From contig NC_133120.1 of assembly GCF_033568475.1 (NCBI RefSeq), positions 96,552,151 through 96,616,150 on the forward strand: a stretch of DNA of 64,000 nucleotides. Reading direction: 5' to 3'. This document shows, one piece after another, positions 44,242 through 56,172 of the stretch (within the stretch, counting starts at the first letter, position 1; each line of letters starts with the position of its first letter). The stretch is from Henckelia pumila (taxonomy: Eukaryota; Streptophyta; Magnoliopsida; Lamiales; Gesneriaceae). The notes under the pieces were generated by a model. The model saw only the letters and a program-made list of their open reading frames with translations, searched no databases and was not told the DNA's origin. The position numbers and the translations under genes are program-made.

Positions 44242-45718
44242 TGTAAAAACCCAAAACTTGGTGTGCAAGACTACACTAATATGGAAGGATCTCTCAAATT
44301 ATGCAAAGTATACTCTTACCTTTTTTCCAAGATCTGATGATCGAATTTTTTTGGACACAAATCAATGTAATTTCAGCAATTAAATCAAGGAATATTAAGC
44401 TGCAAATTTTATTTCCTTGCTGCACAAAATCAAAGCGGTTTTTGTTCCTTTTAATCGAATAATTTTTCGTCTCCTATTTAAACACAAGAAGCCATCTCTT
44501 TCATCCCTACTTTTTCTCTCCAATTTTACCGAGACAAGCAAGAAAATCAAAGCAAGAATTATGTCAACATTTAGCCATATTCACGTGAATAAAGTTTGTC
44601 ATTCTTCCTCCTTACTTCGTGAATTAGGCTGCTATTTGTAATCAAATTGGTACACTTGTGCTCTTCTTGGTCACGTGGAGTTGATGAAGTGGAAAGCAAA
44701 TTAAATTCAAAACTTAGGCTTGTGAGGTATGTCAGATTTTTGTCCACTTTCTTTGCCCAATTTCGAAGACTTAGTATATTAATTAAGTTCACTAATCGGC
44801 CATTTTGTCCTTAATCTCCAAGGTTAGTGGCTTAAAAAATTGGAAAGGAAAAGTGTTTGGTCAAAACTTTGCGTAATTGTAGTAATTGATCTCGCAAATA
44901 ATTTCGATAAGTGGGCTTTGTTTAAAAATATTATGTATGATTTAAAATTTGATCGTTCATGATAATCTTTGGAGTTTTGCTATGTAATTCTTATTCATGA
45001 TAAGATTTGTTAAGAGTATGTTTTGGCACTGTTATGACTCAAATTATGAGTGGAAAGAAAATTTTCGAACCATGTTATGTTATGGCCCTGATGCGGTGGG
45101 TAAGAATAATCGACAAATGACCTCACCCCTTAGAGGGATTACATGTAGGGGACTGATCAATTAGCCACGAATAATGAGAGAAGTTTGAGTGTCTGGCCAA
45201 AGTTATGTTATGCTATGTTATGTCATGACAATTATGTTATGATGATGTTCATGCTATGCTATGTTAAAACATGATATGAAATGTTTACGCTTTGAATTAT
45301 GCTATGAGTTTTTGAAATAATATATATATGTATATATTTTGGTATGATCGATCGGCCCCCACTTGCTGAGTGTTTTCCAAAACACTCACCCCTTACTTTT
45401 CCCCTTCCAGCTGATGAAGATGATGATTTAGAGGATCGTGAACAGGATATGTTTTGGGGATGATGATAGAGGAGCATTAATATTGAATTTTGCTATTTTA
45501 TTTTGGGATTTCGCAATAATATTTTGTTATTAAGTTTTTAGATGCTTCCGCATTTGTTTTGCTATTTTTGGATTTATCGAGTTTTAAAGACGATGTTTTG
45601 GATTTTATTTATGATAATAGACTGGTTTGGTTTATACTGTACTATGAGGCTGGTTGTTTTATAATTTTTGTGAATTTGAAACAACGCCGGTGGCACGTCT
45701 CGGTCTCGGGGCGTGACA
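44242..45718 (+). repeat. Element 2 3' LTR
   Basis: Full-length match to 40789-42266 with a few dozen scattered differences at most. Confidence 0.93.
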
Positions 45719-45741
45719 ATGATGATACATAGTATTCAGAT

Positions 45742-46080
45742 TCACATTGGCAGTATCGGCACACTTCCAAAAGAGGAATTAATCCTTCCTAAACTCCTCA
45801 TGAACCGGCGATGAAACACTCGATCACCAAGATCCTCCATAAACCTATTCTGCTTTACTACCAAGTGAAAAAAGTCACCAGAAGATATCAAAACAGACAA
45901 AAAATACAGAAATGGCCTCATGGAATCAGAGAAGAAAACAGAAGCTAGGGAAGCAACCGAAAGAGTCCCCAACAACACCATACAATGGTGAGTAAAAGCC
46001 GTAAAACGTGGTGGTGCCCAGGAATATGTGAGCTGCGCGATGCAGGCCAAGTAGTAGCCGAAAGCGGTGAGTACCGCAGT
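45742..46080 (-). pseudogene. Last exon of an unidentified membrane-protein gene (copy 4, best preserved)
   Basis: Open reading frame from 46080 leftward to TGA 45742-45744, about 112 codons. The residues upstream of 46080 belong to the element 3 LTR, so the gene is truncated there. The product has three hydrophobic stretches ('AVLTAFGYYLACIAQLTYSW', 'CMVLLGTLSVASLASVFF', 'FLYFLSVLISSGDFF') and a basic C-terminal tail ('RFMEDLGDRVFHRRFMRSLG'), suggesting a multi-pass membrane protein. I do not recognise the family. Three more decayed copies of this exon occur in the window. The 5' exons are not visible. Confidence 0.6.
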
Positions 46081-47665
46081 TGTGAAATCCCGAAACTTGG
46101 TCAGCAAGATTTCACAAATATGGAAGGATCTCTGAGATTATGCAAAGTATACTCTTACTTTTTTTCCATGATCTGATGATCGATATTTTGGACACAAATC
46201 AATGTAATTTCAGAATTTTAAATCAAGGAATAAAGATGGAGATTTCCTTTCCTCTATAATTGAGATCAAATCTGACGCTATTTAAGTGCAAGAACCGACT
46301 CCCTTCAGCACTTTTCTCTCGACAATACATCTCCCGAAAAACCTCTCATAACCTCTCAAGTTCGAACACTGTAGCTGCTGGAATTTTCGATCACCATAGC
46401 TGCTGAGTTTTCAAAGTGCTTCAGCTATCGAAGGTGACTCACGTCTTGGGCAACTCGAGTAGGTAAGGTGATTTCATTCTCTGCCTAGTTTCGTAAAGGG
46501 AGACTCATTATTTGTACTGATCCTATCTTTGATTTCGAAGGTCAAGGCTAAGGAAATAGGAGGAGAAAATTCTAGATCTAACCAATCACAATTTAAGGTG
46601 AGTCAAGCCATTCTCGAAAGTTTCATGGCATTTGATGCAAAGTGTTGGGCCCAATCTTCTTTCCCACTCACACGTGGATTTTGGTATAAAATGTTGATAG
46701 GATTAATTCTCAAGAATTGGTTCAATAGGCTGTCAAGTTTCGAAGAGGCAAATTGGAATTTTTGAAAATTCAATTATTGAATTTTCGAGAGTTTCTTCTA
46801 AAAGTTTTCGGTCAAGCTTCGTCGGTTGTAGTATTTGATCTTGCACGAACGTATACGGTAAGTGGGCTTATGTTTTAAAATTATTATGTATGATTTAAAA
46901 ATTTGATCGCTCATGTTAATCGTTGGAATTTTGTTATTTAATATTGTTCATGATAATATTTTGCTGAAAATATGTTTTGACACTGTTATGAATCAAATTA
47001 GGAGTGGAAAGGGAATTTTCGAACCATGTTATGTTATGGCCCTGATACGGTGGGTATAATAACCGTTCTATGACCTCACCCTTTAGAGGGATTACATATA
47101 GGGGACTGATAAGTTAGCCACGAATAATGAGAGGAATTTCAGTGTCTTGTCAAAGATTATGTTATGTCATGTCAAATATGTTATGATATTATTTATGCTA
47201 TGCTTTGTTGAGACATGATATGAAATGTTTATGATTTAAATTAATTCATGAGTTTTTGAAATAAATATATATATGTATATATTTTGGTATGATCGATCGG
47301 CCCCCATTTGCTGAGTGTTTCCCAAAACACTCACCCCTTACTTTTTCCTCCCAAATGATGAAGATGATGATGTAGAAGTTTGTGAACAAGATATGTTTTG
47401 GGGATAGTGATAGATGATCAATAAGACTAAATTTCGTTATTTTTATTATTGGGATTTTTGCTTTAATATTTTGTTATTAAGTTTTTAGACGTTTCCGCAT
47501 TGGTTTTGTTATTGTTGGATTTATCGAGTTGTAAAGACAATATTTTGAAGTTTATTTATGATAATAGACTGGTTTGGTTTATACTGTACTACGAGGCTGG
47601 TTGTTTTATAATTTGTGTGAATTTGAAACAACGCCGGTGGCACGTCTCGGTCTCGGGGCGTGACA
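46081..47665 (+). repeat. Element 3 5' LTR (1585 bp)
   Basis: Starts TGTGAAATCCCG and ends GGCGTGACA. Shares blocks with the element 2 LTR, for example 'ttatgcaaagtatactctta', 'gtatgatcgatcggcccc' and 'caacgccggtggcacgtctc'. Confidence 0.92.
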
Positions 47666-47671
47666 TTTTAG

Positions 47672-47684
47672 TGGTATCAGAGCC
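47672..47684 (+). other. Primer-binding site, tRNA-Met type
   Basis: TGGTATCAGAGCC six bases after the LTR. Confidence 0.9.
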
Positions 47685-48249
47685 GGCAGGTTCATAAATC
47701 CAGATGGTATTTCGTACGGAAAAATTTGACGTTGTCAAATTTTGACCAAAACCCTACGTATCCTGACCCGAAACGATCTTCTGAGTTAAACTCATACTAC
47801 GTATGAATAATGACGCTTTTAGCCCGAATTCCATCGTTTAAGCCTTCGAAATTGCGTTTTTGCCGTTTTAGGAAAGTTTTCGGACGCTTATAACTTCACC
47901 TAGAAAATTCGAAATCCAATTCCGCGAATTGTCCCACGACACCCTCGACTTGTAGTTTCTGCCCATAAAGAAATCTCAAAATTTTCCATTTTTGGAAATA
48001 TTGCCCGAAAATCTTGTCCTATATCAATTCTGTCTGAAGTATTCATCAATGTGAATTCTGACCTGAATCCATTCCTCTTTATTCTAGGAAGATGGCTCGC
48101 ACCAAAGTCACGGCTCGCAAAAACGTTGTTCGAAGCAAGGATCAAGTTATCGAGTCATTGAGGACTTCACTATATGTGGAGCAATACGAGAAAGAGGAGA
48201 TAATGGAAGATATAAAGAAGCTAAAGGCGAACAAGAGTGATATGGAGGA

Positions 48250-49760
48250 TGTAGTAACCCGTATCCAGAATTAGCGATTAACGAGTATATTAATCATGTA
48301 ATCATGTTTAAATTAAGTAAAACATGATTAAGGAAATTTCAAAAGGGTTAACGGAGTTCATAAATGGATCCAGGACACTCGAAAATGGCTTGGAAGACCC
48401 CAAGACTCGAGTGGGATCGGAACCACCGATCCAGGATCGGAGCTTTCGATCTTGGTGACATCGGAACCAAATCGGAACCATATCGGAAGCACGGAGATCG
48501 GAACTTCTGATTAGCAATCGGAGCTTCCGATCGGCTGTCGGTGACAGGTGTGTGGTTGCATGTGATTGGGTTTGACACGTGGCATCGGAGCTTCCGATCG
48601 GAGGAACGGAGCTTCTGATCTGCCGGAACGGAACGTCCGATCAGGGAACGGAACTTCCGATCGACGTCTATAAATATAGGGTCCGAGCTCCTCATTTCTT
48701 GCCAATTCCGAATTCCTCTCCTTCGCCCTAGTAGATCTATTTTGGGCTTTGGGTACTCTTATTTTAGAGTTGGAGTAGGAAATATACTTTAGTATAGTCA
48801 GACAGTGTCTGACATAGTAGCGGAGTAGTGCTCGTGTAGCGGAGCAGTACTCGAGGCTGTGGAGCTGCAGCAGGGGTGTACCCCTAGTTGCGGGATAGAC
48901 GCCATCAGCGGGCTGACGACAGACGCAGGTATAGCTATGGTCTCCTTAAATTATTTAGGAGTATGCAATAGTTTAATTAAGGCTTTTAGAGCTTAATTAT
49001 TAATGCATGGGTATTTGCATTGTAGAGCTGAGATAGGCTTGGAACCTAGAGTGGGACTGTTAGGAACTGCCTGTAGTAAGGTACGTAAGTACCAACTGAG
49101 ATTGCCAGCGGGTTTTGCATGCTTATATGTTGTATTTTGTATGTCATTATTATGCAGCATGTGCATATCATATTGTGCATGTCCATCTTGTGAGATGAGC
49201 CACGTAGGGTCGCTCAGCCCTGTCTGGACGGTTGATGTCTAGGGCCTATTGACTGACGGGTCATGGGTGGCTAGCATCGGGGGACACAGTCCACGTCCTG
49301 TAGGAATGAGTAGTGTACGCAGGGTTTGCTCCCCGGGTTGTACCACTCATGTCCTAGGCGTCATTACTGAGCAATTATATACAGTTATCCCAGATATGGA
49401 TACCCTATCATTTGCATGCATCATATTTGTATGTTTTACCCAGTGCTTTCGTATTGAGCTTAGAGCTCACGTCCAGTCTTTTCTGTGTATCTGGACACCC
49501 CATTCGACGGGGCAGGTGTAGGCGCAGGATTGAGCACCAGGAGCTTGGAGTAGCCAGCGACCAGTGAAGACAGCAAGATTAGCTGTAGGTTTTGCCTTTA
49601 GGGTTCATTTATTCGATTTGGTTGTATTAATCGAATTGGTTTAACCGGTTGTATTCTGTCGGTCTGTTTTTATTTAAGCCTTCCGCAGCGATTTATTTAA
49701 TGCATGTTTAATTATGCTCTTAACTCTGATTAGGTAGTGGATCCGGGTAGGGTCGCTACA
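48250..49760 (+). mobile_element. Solo LTR (1511 bp) of a gypsy element related to the Tekay-like family
   Basis: Starts TGTAGTAACCC and ends GGTCGCTACA, flanked by GAGGA at 48245-48249 and 49761-49765. It has the same ends, TATA context and dyad array as 24158-25482 but is clearly a different subfamily. Downstream phrases ('tctggacaccccattcgacggggcaggt') are closer to the LTR at 1-2107. There is no internal domain. Confidence 0.92.
48417..48676 (+). promoter_or_regulatory. Dyad array and TATA box of the solo LTR
   Basis: A run of TCGGA-N3-TCCGA-like dyads, exact near 48520 and 48585 and degenerate elsewhere (CGGAACTTCCGA, CGGAACGTCCGA). It reaches to 48661, followed by TATAAATA at 48669-48676. 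Confidence 0.55.
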
Positions 49761-50312
49761 GAGGAGCATCGGGACCACCTCGAAGCCGACGTCGAAAGAC
49801 TTGCATATTATCTTGATAAGGAAGAGAAGGAACATGAGGAGACGAAGAAGAAGTTGGAGTCGTCCCTAGCTACCATCACATTTCTCAAGGACCTGCGCAA
49901 CCAAAGAATGATGGAAATGTTAGAACTCCAACACCAAGTGCAAGCTGTGCAAGGTCGTGATGAAGTGAACGCAGCCCTGCTCGAGCATATCAATCACCTA
50001 CAACAAGTAGACATGGTGGTAGAAGAGAATCCCGAATATGTTTCGGCAGAAGATGAAGCCTCGGGCGACGGAGAGATTATAGATTAGGCTACCTCTTAGC
50101 TTAGTCCTTTTATTCAGCATTGTTTTGATTCAACATGATTTTGGATATTTTGAGACATAGTTCATCCTTTTGTTTACCTTCATGACATTTTGGGAATCAA
50201 TAAAATAATTGTTATCCTTTTGATTAATTATTGATTCATTTATTCTGTTATTTCCTTCCTTCTTAAAGTATCGTGTTTCGACAAACTCTTAGAACTTCTT
50301 TTACTGTAGGAA

Positions 50313-50640
50313 ATGGCCGGAGAACTCCCAAGAACACGCAACAACAACCGTGGGGATAATACGAATCCACCACCAGGTATCAGTCTTAGCAGAGAGGACC
50401 TTGCAGCTATCGCAGCAATAGTGGCGACGACCCTCCAAGGGATGGGAAATACAAATGGCAATGGCAATCCGCCACCTCCCCCACCTGCTTAGAATGGAGT
50501 TAAATTCCATTACGAATCGCTCCGTAAGAACCAAACTAAAATGTTTAAGGGAGATGCTGACCCAGAGGTGGGACGAAATTGGATGAAGAAGATGGAGGAC
50601 CAACTGCGGTTACTAGAGGTCTCTGAAGCACTTAAAGTGG
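50313..50640 (+). pseudogene. Element 3 gag N-terminus
   Basis: ATG 50313. Same leader as element 2 ('GISLSREDLAAIAAIVATTLQG'). TAG at 50490-50492 replaces a Gln-like codon, and a one-base loss near 50640 shifts to the next frame. Confidence 0.85.
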
Positions 50641-52411
50641 TGTGACAATTCCTTTTCTGGAGGACAAAGCAAGGAAATGGTGGGAAGCCGTTTCACCTGC
50701 TATGTTGGCTGTGGGACCAGTCACATGGCAACAGTTCAGTACTGCATTTTTGAAGCAGTACTTTCCGGCGGAGGTTCGTATTCAAAAGCTGAGCGAATTT
50801 GAAAATCTCACGCAATCTTCAGATATGTCAGTTGTGGAGTACACTTCTAAGTTCAATGAGCTTGGATCTTATGCCCCTACCATTATGGGAGATGATGATC
50901 TGAAGCTGCACCGTTTCAAAAAAGGGTTGAATAGCCGAATCCAGTCGGCGTTAGCAGTTTTTCAGCCTGCCAACTTTGCAGACTTTATGGGAACAGATAT
51001 CCGATCTGAATCGGATATCAAGCGTCGGGAAGACGACTTCAAGAACAAACGACCTCTGTCTGGTCAATCTACAGCAATCGGGCCAAAACCCAAGCGCACG
51101 AACCAAACTGGTGGACCATCCAAGGGAACTTACTCTGCTCCAAGTCGACCACTGATCAAACCGTGTCCTACCTGCAACTTCCATCACGAAGGGGAATGTC
51201 ATCGAAAAACTGGCGCCTGTTTAAATTGTGGGAAGTTGGGGCACCGAATGACTGATTTTCCTGCACCAGTGAAGCCAAGGACCGGGCCAAATACTAGTAC
51301 TGCGCAGGCCCAACCTAAAGAGACAAAGCACAACGCCCTTGTGTTTGCTATCACACAAGAAGAGGCTGATGACGCGAATGAAGTCGTGGCAGGTACCATT
51401 TTAATCAATACTAAGCCTGCATATGTTTTATTTGATTGTGGTGCCACTCATTCGTTTATATCTAAGAGATTCAATAAAAAGATAGGGCTTATCTCTGAGA
51501 ATCTAACTGAACCACTGAGAGTAGCAACCCCTACTAACAAGATAATTGAGACACTCAAGATACATAGAACTTGTAAGATGTGTGTCTGTGAACAAATCTT
51601 TGATGCTGATTTGGTTGAACTCAACATGGTAGAATTTGATGTTATCCTTGGGATGGATTGGTTGTCTAGAAATCATGCAGTGGTTAACTGTCGGGATAAG
51701 AATGTTAAACTTCGAACCCCAAACCTCGAAGAAATTACATTCCAAGGCAAGACCAAGACGCGAAAACCCCTCTTGTCGGCCTCCCAAGCATGGAAGGCGA
51801 TAAAAGGTCGCGAAGAAGTTTACCTAGCTATGGTGAGTGAGGTAAAAGAAGAGCCAGAGCTCAAACTAGAAGATCTTTCTATTGTACGAGAGTTTCCATA
51901 TGTCTTTCCAGAGGAACTACCCGGAATGGTTCCAGACCGAGAGATTGAATTTGAGATTCAACTAGAACCTGGAGCTGCTCCGATTTCGAAAGCTCCTTAC
52001 CGAATGGCACCAGCGAAACTCAAGGAATTGAAAGAGCAACTACAAGAGCTGCTGGACAAGAAGCAAATTAGACCGAGTGCATCCCCGTGGGGAGCCCCAG
52101 TCTTATTTGTCAAGAAAAGGGATGGAAGCATGAGAATGTGTATAGATTACAGAGAGCTCAATAAGATCACAATCAAGAACAAGTATCCTCTTCCAAGGAT
52201 AGATGACTTGTTCGATCAACTTAAAGGAGCTACTGTTTTCTCCAAACTAGATCTGCAGTCGGGCTATCACCAGTTGAAGGTCAAGACAGAAGATATTCCA
52301 AAGACGGCTTTCCGAACAAGATATGGGCACTACGAATTTTTAGTAATGCCGTTCGGCTTGACAAATGCCCCTGCAGCATTTATGGACCTCATGAACCGAG
52401 TTTTCAAATAG
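50641..52411 (+). pseudogene. Element 3 gag C-terminus, protease and RT N-terminal half
   Basis: A 589-codon open stretch. It contains the rest of the gag domain, a CCHC-like knuckle whose last Cys is Phe ('[14 protein letters not shown]', near 51220), a protease with '[11 protein letters not shown]' (near 51430), '[10 protein letters not shown]', and RT up to '[19 protein letters not shown]' (with '[16 protein letters not shown]' and 'CIDYRELNK'). It stops at TAG 52409-52411, before the catalytic Asp pair. Confidence 0.9.
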
Positions 52412-53112
52412 TTTCTTGATAGGTTCGTGGTGGTTTTTATTGATGATATCCTCGTATACTCACCTAGTGAAGAGGATCACAAAGAAAATCTCCGTATTAC
52501 ACTGCAAACCTTAAGGGAGAATAAACTCTATGCCAAATTCAAGAAGTGTGAATTTGGTTAAGAAGCGTGGCATTCTTGGGACACATTATCTCAGCAGCCG
52601 GAGTCTCGGTGGATCCCAAGAAAGTTGAAGCAATAACAGACTGGTCCAGACCCAAGTCAGTGACTGAAATTTGAAGCTTCCTGGGGTTGGCTGGCTATTA
52701 TCGAAAATTTGTTGAAGGATTTTCCTCAATAGCTATACCTCTTACGAAACTCACTCAAAAGAACGTAAAGTTCGATTGGAATGAGGACTATGAAAAGAGT
52801 TTCGGGGCCTTGAAGGAAAGGTTAGCATCTACACCAGTACTAGTGCTACCTGAGGAAGGAAAAAATTTTGCAATATATAGTGATGCATCAAAGGAAGGTT
52901 TGGGATGCGTGCTAATGCAAGAAGGGAGAGTGATCGCCTACGCATCTAGACAGCTGAAACCTCATGAGCAAAACTACCCCACTCATGATCTTGAGTTAGC
53001 AGCAGTGGTGTTCGCACTGAAAATTTGGAGACATTACCTCTAAGGTGCCAAGTGTGAAATTTTCACTGATCACCAAAGTCTCAAGTATTTATTCACGCAA
53101 AAGGAGCTGAAT
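52412..53112 (+). pseudogene. Element 3 RT C-terminal half and RNase H
   Basis: Continues after TAG with '[13 protein letters not shown]' (FIDD near 52435). A frameshift lies near 52555, then TGA at 52672-52674, '[11 protein letters not shown]', and RNase H '[16 protein letters not shown]' with '[12 protein letters not shown]'. TAA at 53041-53043 replaces a Tyr-like codon. Confidence 0.88.
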
Positions 53113-54752
53113 ATGAGACAAAGAAGATGGATCGAACTCTTAAAAGATTACGATCTCATCATAAGCTACCATCCAGGTAAGGCCAATAAAGTGGCCGACG
53201 CCTTGAGTCGAAAGAACATGAGCAAGAATATTCTAGCCTCATTAACGACACAACCGTGTCTTCGTGAAACAGTCAAGTTGAGCCAAGACCTAGATCCGTC
53301 GTTGGCTAAGTTCAAGGACCAAATCAAGGAGGGTAAGTTACCAGACTTTCAATTTGATGATAAAGGAATCCTATGGATGAAAGGACGTTTATGGGTACTG
53401 GACATCAATGATCTTCGAAATGAAGTCATGTCTGAAGCACACAAGTCAAAGTTTTCAGTACATCCGGGGAGTACAAAGATGTATAGAGATCTAAAAGGGA
53501 ATTTTTGGTGGAATGAAATGAAGAAGGATGTCGCAGAATTCGTCTCTAAGTGTCAAGTATGCCAACAGGTTAAAGCAGAACATCAGCGACCTGGAGGGCT
53601 ACTCCAACCACTAAAAATCCCGGAATGGAAATGGGAGCACATTTCCATGGATTTTGTGGTGGGACTCCCTGAATCAAAACAGAGGCATGATGGTATTTGG
53701 GTGATCGTAGATAGACTCACAAAATCTGCGCATTTCCTACCAGTACGCATGAAGTATAGTTTGGACAAATTAGCTACGCTATATATGGATAATATAGTAC
53801 GGCTACATGGGGTTCCAGTCAGTATCTTGTCTGACCGAGATCCAAGATTTGTATCGCGCTTTTGGAAGAGCTTTCAGCAAGCTATGGGGAGTAAAGTCAT
53901 ACTCAGTATGGCTTATCACCCTCAAACTGATGGCCAAACTGAGAGGGCAATCCAAACCTTTGAAGATATGCTGCGGGCATGTGCCTTGGATATCAGTAGC
54001 AATTGAGCAAACATTTACCTTTAATTGAGTTTGCTTACAACAACAGCTACCATAGCAGTATTGGAATGGCTCCGTATGAAGCACTGTATGGGAGAAAATG
54101 TCGTTCTCCTCTTTATTGGGATGAAGTCGGAGAGAAGGCTATTATCGGACCCAAAATTATTCAGGAGACAGTGGGAAAGGTTGCAATAATCAAGGAGAAA
54201 CTTAAAGCTGCACAAGATCGCCAAAAAATTTGGGCGGACTTAAAAAGAAGACCTTTGGAATTTGAAGTTGGCGAAAAGGCTTACGTCAAACTTTCACCTA
54301 TGAAAGGAGTTGTGAGATTTTGCAGAGCTGGAAAATTGAACCCGAGATATATGGGACCATTTGAGATTCTCGACAAAGCAGGAACATTGGCATATCAACT
54401 AGCTTTAGTACCTGCTATGTCAAGGGTTCACAATGTGTTTCATGTTTCACAGCTAAGAAAATATGTTCCCAACTCAAGTCTTATTTTGGACGCAGAGCCA
54501 CTAGTGACTGATGGTAATCTGAATGAAGAGCTGAAATATGAAGAAGTTCCTATTCGAATAGTGGATACCATGGACCAAGTCCTTAGACGAAGGACCATCC
54601 CTTACGTCAAGGTACAATGGTCAAATCACATTGAAAGGGAAGCTACTTGGGAGTTGAAAGAAAAGATGCAGGAGAAGTATCCTTATTTATTTGAAGAGCA
54701 AGTTAATTCAAGTTTAAAGGACAAAACTTCTCATAAGGAGGGAGGTATGTGA
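53113..54752 (+). pseudogene. Element 3 RNase H end, integrase and chromodomain-like tail
   Basis: '[10 protein letters not shown]' ends RNase H. The integrase zinc region ends '[10 protein letters not shown]'; the core has Asp in '[10 protein letters not shown]', Asp in 'LSDRDPRF' and Glu in '[11 protein letters not shown]'. One base is lost near 54006, after which the frame 54003-54752 continues ('[15 protein letters not shown]', 'RRRTIPYVKVQWSNHIEREATWELKEKM'). The reading frame passes through the polypurine tract and stops inside the 3' LTR (TGA 54750-54752). Confidence 0.9.
54735..54747 (+). other. Element 3 polypurine tract
   Basis: 'aaggagggaggta' directly before TGTGAAATCC. It overlaps the end of the pol reading frame. 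Confidence 0.85.
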
Positions 54753-56172
54753 AATCCCGAAACTTGGTCAGCAAGATTTCACAAATATGGAAGGATCTCT
54801 CAGATTATGCAAAGTATACTCTTACTTTTTTTCCATGATCTGATGATCGATATTTTGGACACAAATCAATGTAATTTCAGAATTTTAAATCAAGGAATAA
54901 AGATGGAGATTTCCTTTCCTCTATAATTGAGATCAAATCTGACGCCTATTTAAGTACAAGAACCGACTCCCTTCAGCACTTTTCTCTCGGAAATACATCT
55001 CCCGAAAAACCTCTCATAACCTCTCAAGTTTGAACACTGTAGCTGCTGGATTTTCGATCACCGTAGCTGCTGAGTTTTCAAAGTGCTTTAGCTACCGAAG
55101 GTGACTCACGTCTTGGGCAACTCGAGTTGGTAAGGTGATTTCATTCTCTGCCTAGTTTCGAAAAGGGAGACTCATTATTTGTACTGATCCTATCTTTGAT
55201 TTCGAAGGTCAAGGCTAAGGAAATAGGAGGAAGGAATTCTAGATCTAACCAATCACAATTTAAGGTGAGTCAAGCCATTCTCGAAAGTTTCATGGCATTT
55301 GATGCAAAGTGTTCGACCCAATCTTCTTTCCCACTCACACGTGGATTTTGGTATAAAATGTTGATAGGATTAATTCTCAAGAATTGGTTCAATAGGCTGT
55401 CAAGTTTCGAAGAGGCAAATTGGAATTTTTGAAAATTCAATTATTGAATTTTCGAGAGTTTCTTCTAAAAGTTTTCGGTCAAGCTTCGTCGGTTGTAGTA
55501 TTTGTTCTTGCACGAACGTATACGGTAAGTGGGCTTATGTTTTAAAATTATTATGTATGATTTAAAAATTTGATCGCTCATGTTAATCGTTGGAATTTTG
55601 TTATTTAATATTGTTCATGATAATGTTTTGCTGAAACTATGTTTTGACACTTTTATGAATCAAATTAGGAGTGGAAGGGGAATTTTCGAACCATGTTATG
55701 TTATGGCCCTGATACGGTGGGTATAATAATCGTTCTATGGCCTCACCCCTTAGAGGGATTACATATAGGGACTTATCAGTTAGCCACGAATAATGAGAGG
55801 AATTTCAGTGTCTTGTCAAAGATTATGTTATGTCATGTCAAATATGTTATGATGTTATTTATGTTATGCTATGTTGAGACATGATATGAAATGTTTATGA
55901 TTTAAATTAATTCATGAGTTTTTGAAATAAATATATATATGTATATATTTTGGTATGATCGATCGGCCCCACTTGCTGAGTGTTTCCCAAAACACTCACC
56001 CCTTAATTTTTCCTCCCAGATGATGAAGATGATGATGTAGAAGTTCGTGAACAAGATATGTTTTGGGGATGGTGATAGATGATCAATAAGACTAAATTTC
56101 GTTATTTTTATTTTTGGGTTTTTTGCTTTAATATTTTGTTATTAAGTTTTTAGACGCTTCCGCATTGGTTTT
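54748..56172 (+). repeat. Element 3 3' LTR, truncated by element B
   Basis: Very close copy of 46081-47500. The match ends at 'cgcattggtttt', where the element B terminus TGATGATG begins. Confidence 0.9.

Larger units (their letters stand above)
40789..45718 (+). mobile_element. Element 2: internally deleted Ty3/gypsy (Tekay-like) element
   Basis: TSD ATGAT at 40784-40788 and 45719-45723. LTRs of 1478 and 1477 bp start TGTAAAAACCC and end GCGTGACA. The interior has a tRNA-Met primer site, gag and the start of protease, then jumps near 44202 to the pol end and polypurine tract. By comparison with element 3, the equivalent of about 51544-54703 is missing, as is most of the small ORF upstream of gag. 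It is non-autonomous, with several frameshifts. Confidence 0.93.
48092..50087 (+). pseudogene. Extra coiled-coil ORF upstream of gag, split by a solo LTR
   Basis: Two pieces, 48092-48249 and 49766-50087, join in frame once the solo LTR and one GAGGA are removed (480 nt, about 159 residues). The N-terminus is basic ('MARTKVTARKNVVRSKDQV'). The rest is strongly heptad-like and charged ('HRDHLEADVERLAYYLDKEE', 'KKKLESSLATITFLKDL') with an acidic end ('SAEDEASGDGEIID') and TAG at 50085. It lies between the primer site and gag. Extra ORFs in this position are known in some plant gypsy elements; this product's role is unknown. Element 2 keeps only the first few codons. Apart from the insertion, the frame is clean. 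Confidence 0.75.
46081..56172 (+). mobile_element. Element 3: Ty3/gypsy (Tekay-like) element with extra upstream ORF, 3' LTR split by element B
   Basis: The 5' LTR (46081-47665), tRNA-Met primer site, coiled-coil ORF, gag, protease, RT, RNase H, integrase and chromodomain-like tail all run on the plus strand. The 3' LTR starts at 54748 and is cut at 56172 by element B. Its last part would lie beyond the window, so the target duplication (GCAGT at the left) cannot be checked. It is a relative of element 2. At least three frameshifts and four stops occur in gag-pol. Confidence 0.92.
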
